A DNA stretch of 9,419 nucleotides from the NCBI GenBank assembly GCA_934179885.1, contig CAKPQY010000018.1, positions 1 through 9,419 on the forward strand, written 5' to 3'. Source of the stretch: an uncultured Clostridia bacterium. Its GTDB lineage: Bacteria; Bacillota; Clostridia; TANB77; CAG-508. The notes beneath the pieces are model-generated. The model did no database searches and was not told the DNA's origin. It saw only the letters and a list, made by a program, of their open reading frames with translations. The translations under genes were made by a program, and so were the position numbers. Below are positions 7,288-9,419 of this stretch, one piece after another; position 1 is the first letter of the stretch; each line of letters starts with the position of its first letter.

Positions 7288-7318
7288 TCCGTAAATAATA
7301 AAAGAAAAAAATTACGGA
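7288..7318 (+). promoter_or_regulatory. Small hairpin overlapping the ribosome binding site of the BofC-like gene
   Basis: TCCGTAA (7288-7294) can pair with TTACGGA (7312-7318) around a 17-base loop. The right arm includes the first bases of the GGAGG Shine-Dalgarno site (7316-7320) for the ATG at 7328. If formed, it would partly hide the site and lower translation. Seven pairs with a long loop is modest, so this is tentative. No T run follows, so it is not a terminator. Confidence 0.35.
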
Positions 7319-7327
7319 GGAAGCATT

Positions 7328-7942
7328 ATGAAAAAAACTTGGATAATAATACTAATATTAGCAGTTATAATCATAGGAATAATAGTAGGTGTAACCATAT
7401 ATAATAAAAATGAAAATTCAAAAAATAACATGATGGCAAATGAAATAAATACTGTATCTGAAAAAATTACAGATGAATGCACAGACGAATATAAAGAATT
7501 AGAAGAACAAGCAAAGCTAGAAGTAGAGACAAATTCAAGTGAAGAAAAAATTTCACCAAATTGCTTAATAACTTTAAAACGACATTACAATGAGTGCAAA
7601 CACACAATAAATGAATATATAGACATTCCACAAAATTTAGTAAATGGAACACAAGAAGATTTAGAAAAAGAATATCAAAATTGGGAAATACAAAAATTTT
7701 CAAGCAATGAAATAATTTTATATAGAGAGTTTGATAGTAATTGTGGCCAACATTTTATTTTAAGAAATGACGATGGAAAAATTACAATTTATAAAATAAA
7801 TGAAAACAATGAAGAAGAAGTGTATGAAAAAACTGAAATTTCAGTTGAATATTTAACAGAAACAGACAAAGTAGAAATTCAAAATGGTATTAGAGTTAAT
7901 GGAATAGAAGAATTAAATCAATTAATAGAAGATTTTGAGTAA
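7328..7942 (+). CDS. Membrane-anchored protein with a BofC-like C-terminal domain
   Basis: A 204-residue protein with one N-terminal helix (about 3-27, a signal anchor that should place the rest outside the cytoplasm), an acidic spacer, and a globular region from about 78. That region resembles Clostridia proteins annotated with the BofC C-terminal domain: an HYxEC opening, a WEIQKFSSNEIILYRE core, an RNDDGKITIYK strand pair and an IEELNQLIEDFE end. Bacillus BofC acts in SpoIVB-dependent signalling between forespore and mother cell; many clostridial relatives have no tested role. Visible cysteine-histidine pairs are C90-x-H92 and C139-xx-H142, with C79 also present and C51 in the spacer. GGAGG lies seven bases before the ATG. 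It follows comEC by 50 bases with no terminator between, so co-transcription is likely. The family assignment rests on remembered pattern, not a search. Confidence 0.7.
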   Translation: MKKTWIIILILAVIIIGIIVGVTIYNKNENSKNNMMANEINTVSEKITDECTDEYKELEEQAKLEVETNSSEEKISPNCLITLKRHYNECKHTINEYIDIPQNLVNGTQEDLEKEYQNWEIQKFSSNEIILYREFDSNCGQHFILRNDDGKITIYKINENNEEEVYEKTEISVEYLTETDKVEIQNGIRVNGIEELNQLIEDFE

Positions 7943-7949
7943 TATATCA

Positions 7950-7979
7950 AAAGGAGACACCTATATATGTGCCTCCTTT
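7950..7979. terminator. Hairpin between converging genes, probable bidirectional terminator
   Basis: AAAGGAGACAC (7950-7960) faces GTGCCTCCTTT (7969-7979) around an eight-base loop, between the stop of the BofC-like gene (7942) and that of pgsA (7984). The single mismatch is A-C in a plus-strand transcript but a permitted G-U pair in a minus-strand transcript, so the stem is better for pgsA. The plus side has the more T-rich tail. It probably serves both. Confidence 0.65.
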
Positions 7980-7983
7980 ATAT

Positions 7984-8574
7984 TTATTTATTTTTAATAA
8001 CAACATTCTTTTTATTTTCTGCATTTAAATCGTCTTTATCAATAAAACCGCCTTTATATAAGCACTTAACATACATAATAAGAGAAAAAACAGTACAAAC
8101 TAAAGCTATACAGTAAATTGCTAAATCAAAATAAGACCAGAAACCAGTAAGGTTAAGCTGCTTAGTAATTAAAGAAATAACAATAGCTAAATAAAATAAT
8201 ACAGTTGCTAATTTTCCATACCATTTACTATAAACAACAACATCTTTACCATAAAGGAATGATGCACCAACAACCATTATTAATTCTTTTAAAATAACTA
8301 TTACTAATATCCAAAAAGGAATAATATCTACTTTAACTAAAGAAGCTAGTACTGATATTTGAGTTAGCTTATCAGCTAAAGGGTCCATTAATTTACCAAA
8401 GTTAGAGACTAAATTAAATTTTCTGGCAATAAAGCCATCTAAAACATCTGTAATTCCAGAGACTGTGAAAAATACAATTCCTAGAATATAATTTCCTGTA
8501 AAAATAAAATATAAAATTATTGGTATAAATATAAATCTTAATATCGTTAATATATTTGGTATATGTTTTAACAT
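7984..8574 (-). CDS. pgsA: CDP-diacylglycerol-glycerol-3-phosphate 3-phosphatidyltransferase
   Basis: A 196-residue multi-helix membrane enzyme that makes phosphatidylglycerol phosphate from CDP-diacylglycerol and glycerol-3-phosphate, the committed step to phosphatidylglycerol and cardiolipin. The CDP-alcohol phosphotransferase motif is complete: D43, D46-G47, A50-R51, G60, D64 and D68. The N-terminus (MLKHIPNILTILR) is typical of PgsA. I chose the ATG at 8574 because GGGAG (bases 8583-8587, read on the minus strand) stands eight bases before it. An upstream in-frame TTG at 8598 would translate through that site. The gene starts 26 bases after the Clp ATPase stop and is probably in the same operon. 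A cardiolipin synthase of the same superfamily is possible but less likely given length and N-terminus. Confidence 0.92.
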   Translation of the reverse strand: MLKHIPNILTILRFIFIPIILYFIFTGNYILGIVFFTVSGITDVLDGFIARKFNLVSNFGKLMDPLADKLTQISVLASLVKVDIIPFWILVIVILKELIMVVGASFLYGKDVVVYSKWYGKLATVLFYLAIVISLITKQLNLTGFWSYFDLAIYCIALVCTVFSLIMYVKCLYKGGFIDKDDLNAENKKNVVIKNK

Positions 8575-8582
8575 GTTTTTTT

Positions 8583-8589
8583 CTCCCTT
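8583..8589 (-). promoter_or_regulatory. Ribosome binding site that sets the pgsA start
   Basis: On the minus strand AAGGGAG lies eight bases before the ATG at 8574. It is inside the reading frame extension from TTG 8598, which argues against that longer start. Confidence 0.8.
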
Positions 8590-8600
8590 TTGACACAAAT

Positions 8601-9419
8601 TTAAACAACTTCAAAAATTAATTTATCATCTTTTAAATCAACCTTAACAGTTTGGCCATCCACAATTTCAGAACGAAGAATTTTTTCAGAAATTTCATCT
8701 TCAATATATCTTTGGATAGCTCTTCTTAAAGGTCTAGCTCCAAATTTAATATTAGTACCTTTTTCTAAAATAAATTGTTTAGCTTCATTTGAAATCTCAA
8801 AAGAAATATCCTTTTGTTTTAAGGCTTTTATAGTATCTTTAAGCATTAAATCTACAATTTGCAATAATTCTTCTTTGTTTAAAGAATCAAATACAATTAT
8901 TTCATCAACTCTGTTTAAAAATTCTGGTCTAAATACTTCTTTTAAACTGTCTTCAATTTTAGATTTATCAACAGTTTGTTTTCCAAATCCAATTGAATTA
9001 TTATTTAAATTTGAACCAGCATTTGAAGTCATAATTATTATTGTATTTGCAAAGTTAACAGTATTTCCTTGAGAATCTGTAAGTTTTCCATCATCTAATA
9101 CTTGTAATAAAATATTAAATACATCTGGATGAGCTTTTTCAATTTCATCTAAAAGAATAATTGAATAAGGTTTTCTTTTTACTTTTTCAGTTAATTGACC
9201 TGCATCATCATAACCTACATATCCTGGAGGTGCACCTATTAATTTAGATGTAGAGTGACTTTCCATATATTCAGACATATCTATTCTTATAATAGAATCT
9301 TCTGAACCAAACATTTCATAAGCTAAAGATTTTGCAAGCTCAGTTTTACCAACACCTGTAGGACCTACAAATATAAATGATGGTGGTCTTTTTTCATTTT
9401 GAAGTCCAGCTCTATTTCT
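8601..9419 (-). CDS. clpC: ClpC-like AAA+ unfoldase, C-terminal D2 part (N-terminus outside window)
   Basis: The frame stays open to the right edge, so only the last 272 residues are seen (numbered from base 9419). They form the second ATPase module of an HSP100/Clp protein, which unfolds substrates using ATP and feeds them to ClpP. Visible parts are Walker A GPTGVGKT (19-26), the pore-region [12 protein letters not shown], Walker B in [10 protein letters not shown], sensor 1 in IMTSNAG, the arginine finger in FRPEFLNR, and sensor 2 in GARPLRR with the D2-small domain to the end. An IGF tripeptide within NSIGFGKQ matches the ClpP-docking loop, which ClpB lacks. This favours ClpC, or the related ClpA or ClpE types; the missing N-terminal half would decide. 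The ATG at 9314 lies inside the conserved domain and is not the start. pgsA follows 26 bases downstream. Confidence 0.88.
   Translation of the reverse strand, partial: RNRAGLQNEKRPPSFIFVGPTGVGKTELAKSLAYEMFGSEDSIIRIDMSEYMESHSTSKLIGAPPGYVGYDDAGQLTEKVKRKPYSIILLDEIEKAHPDVFNILLQVLDDGKLTDSQGNTVNFANTIIIMTSNAGSNLNNNSIGFGKQTVDKSKIEDSLKEVFRPEFLNRVDEIIVFDSLNKEELLQIVDLMLKDTIKALKQKDISFEISNEAKQFILEKGTNIKFGARPLRRAIQRYIEDEISEKILRSEIVDGQTVKVDLKDDKLIFEVV

Noticed and set aside
8575..8598. TTG 8598 as pgsA start (eight extra residues)
   Set aside because: The extra codons translate the ribosome binding site of ATG 8574 and do not resemble PgsA N-termini.

Overview
The window is strongly AT-rich DNA. ATA, AGA and AAA/GAA codons dominate, Shine-Dalgarno sites are strong and purine-rich, and every complete gene ends in TAA with no in-frame TGA. 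With Hsp33, an SH3/NlpC-P60 wall hydrolase, a family II pyrophosphatase, a BofC-like protein and a Clp ATPase, this points to a low-GC Gram-positive, most likely an anaerobic Clostridia member, possibly an uncultured gut lineage. That placement is inference. The window looks like ordinary chromosome: I see no transposase, phage gene, tRNA, rRNA or CRISPR array.

Left part (1-3135, + strand). A TagO/WecA-type lipid-phosphate glycosyl transferase, cut by the window edge, carries an in-frame C-terminal rubredoxin domain and is followed by a terminator. Then come hslO (redox chaperone Hsp33), preceded by an imperfect direct repeat, and ppaC (Mn-dependent pyrophosphatase), with a consensus sigma-A promoter and a terminator.

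Middle part (3081-7979, + strand). A 310-base gap holds the ppaC terminator, three inverted repeats and a near-consensus promoter. The promoter drives a secreted three-SH3 NlpC/P60 endopeptidase, which is followed 29 bases later by comEC (DNA-uptake channel). The Shine-Dalgarno site and reading frame of comEC point to an ATA start codon. A membrane-anchored BofC-like protein follows, probably in the same transcription unit.

Right part (7943-9419, - strand). A hairpin separates the converging units. A ClpC-like AAA+ unfoldase (C-terminal part only) and pgsA (phosphatidylglycerophosphate synthase) run leftwards, 26 bases apart.

Most genes serve the envelope (lipid-linked glycan priming, wall hydrolysis, phospholipid synthesis, DNA uptake) or stress and protein quality (Hsp33, rubredoxin, Clp). 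I do not see a convincing new multi-gene system. The best leads are the TagO-rubredoxin fusion, the apparent ATA start of comEC, and the structured gap at 3137-3283.
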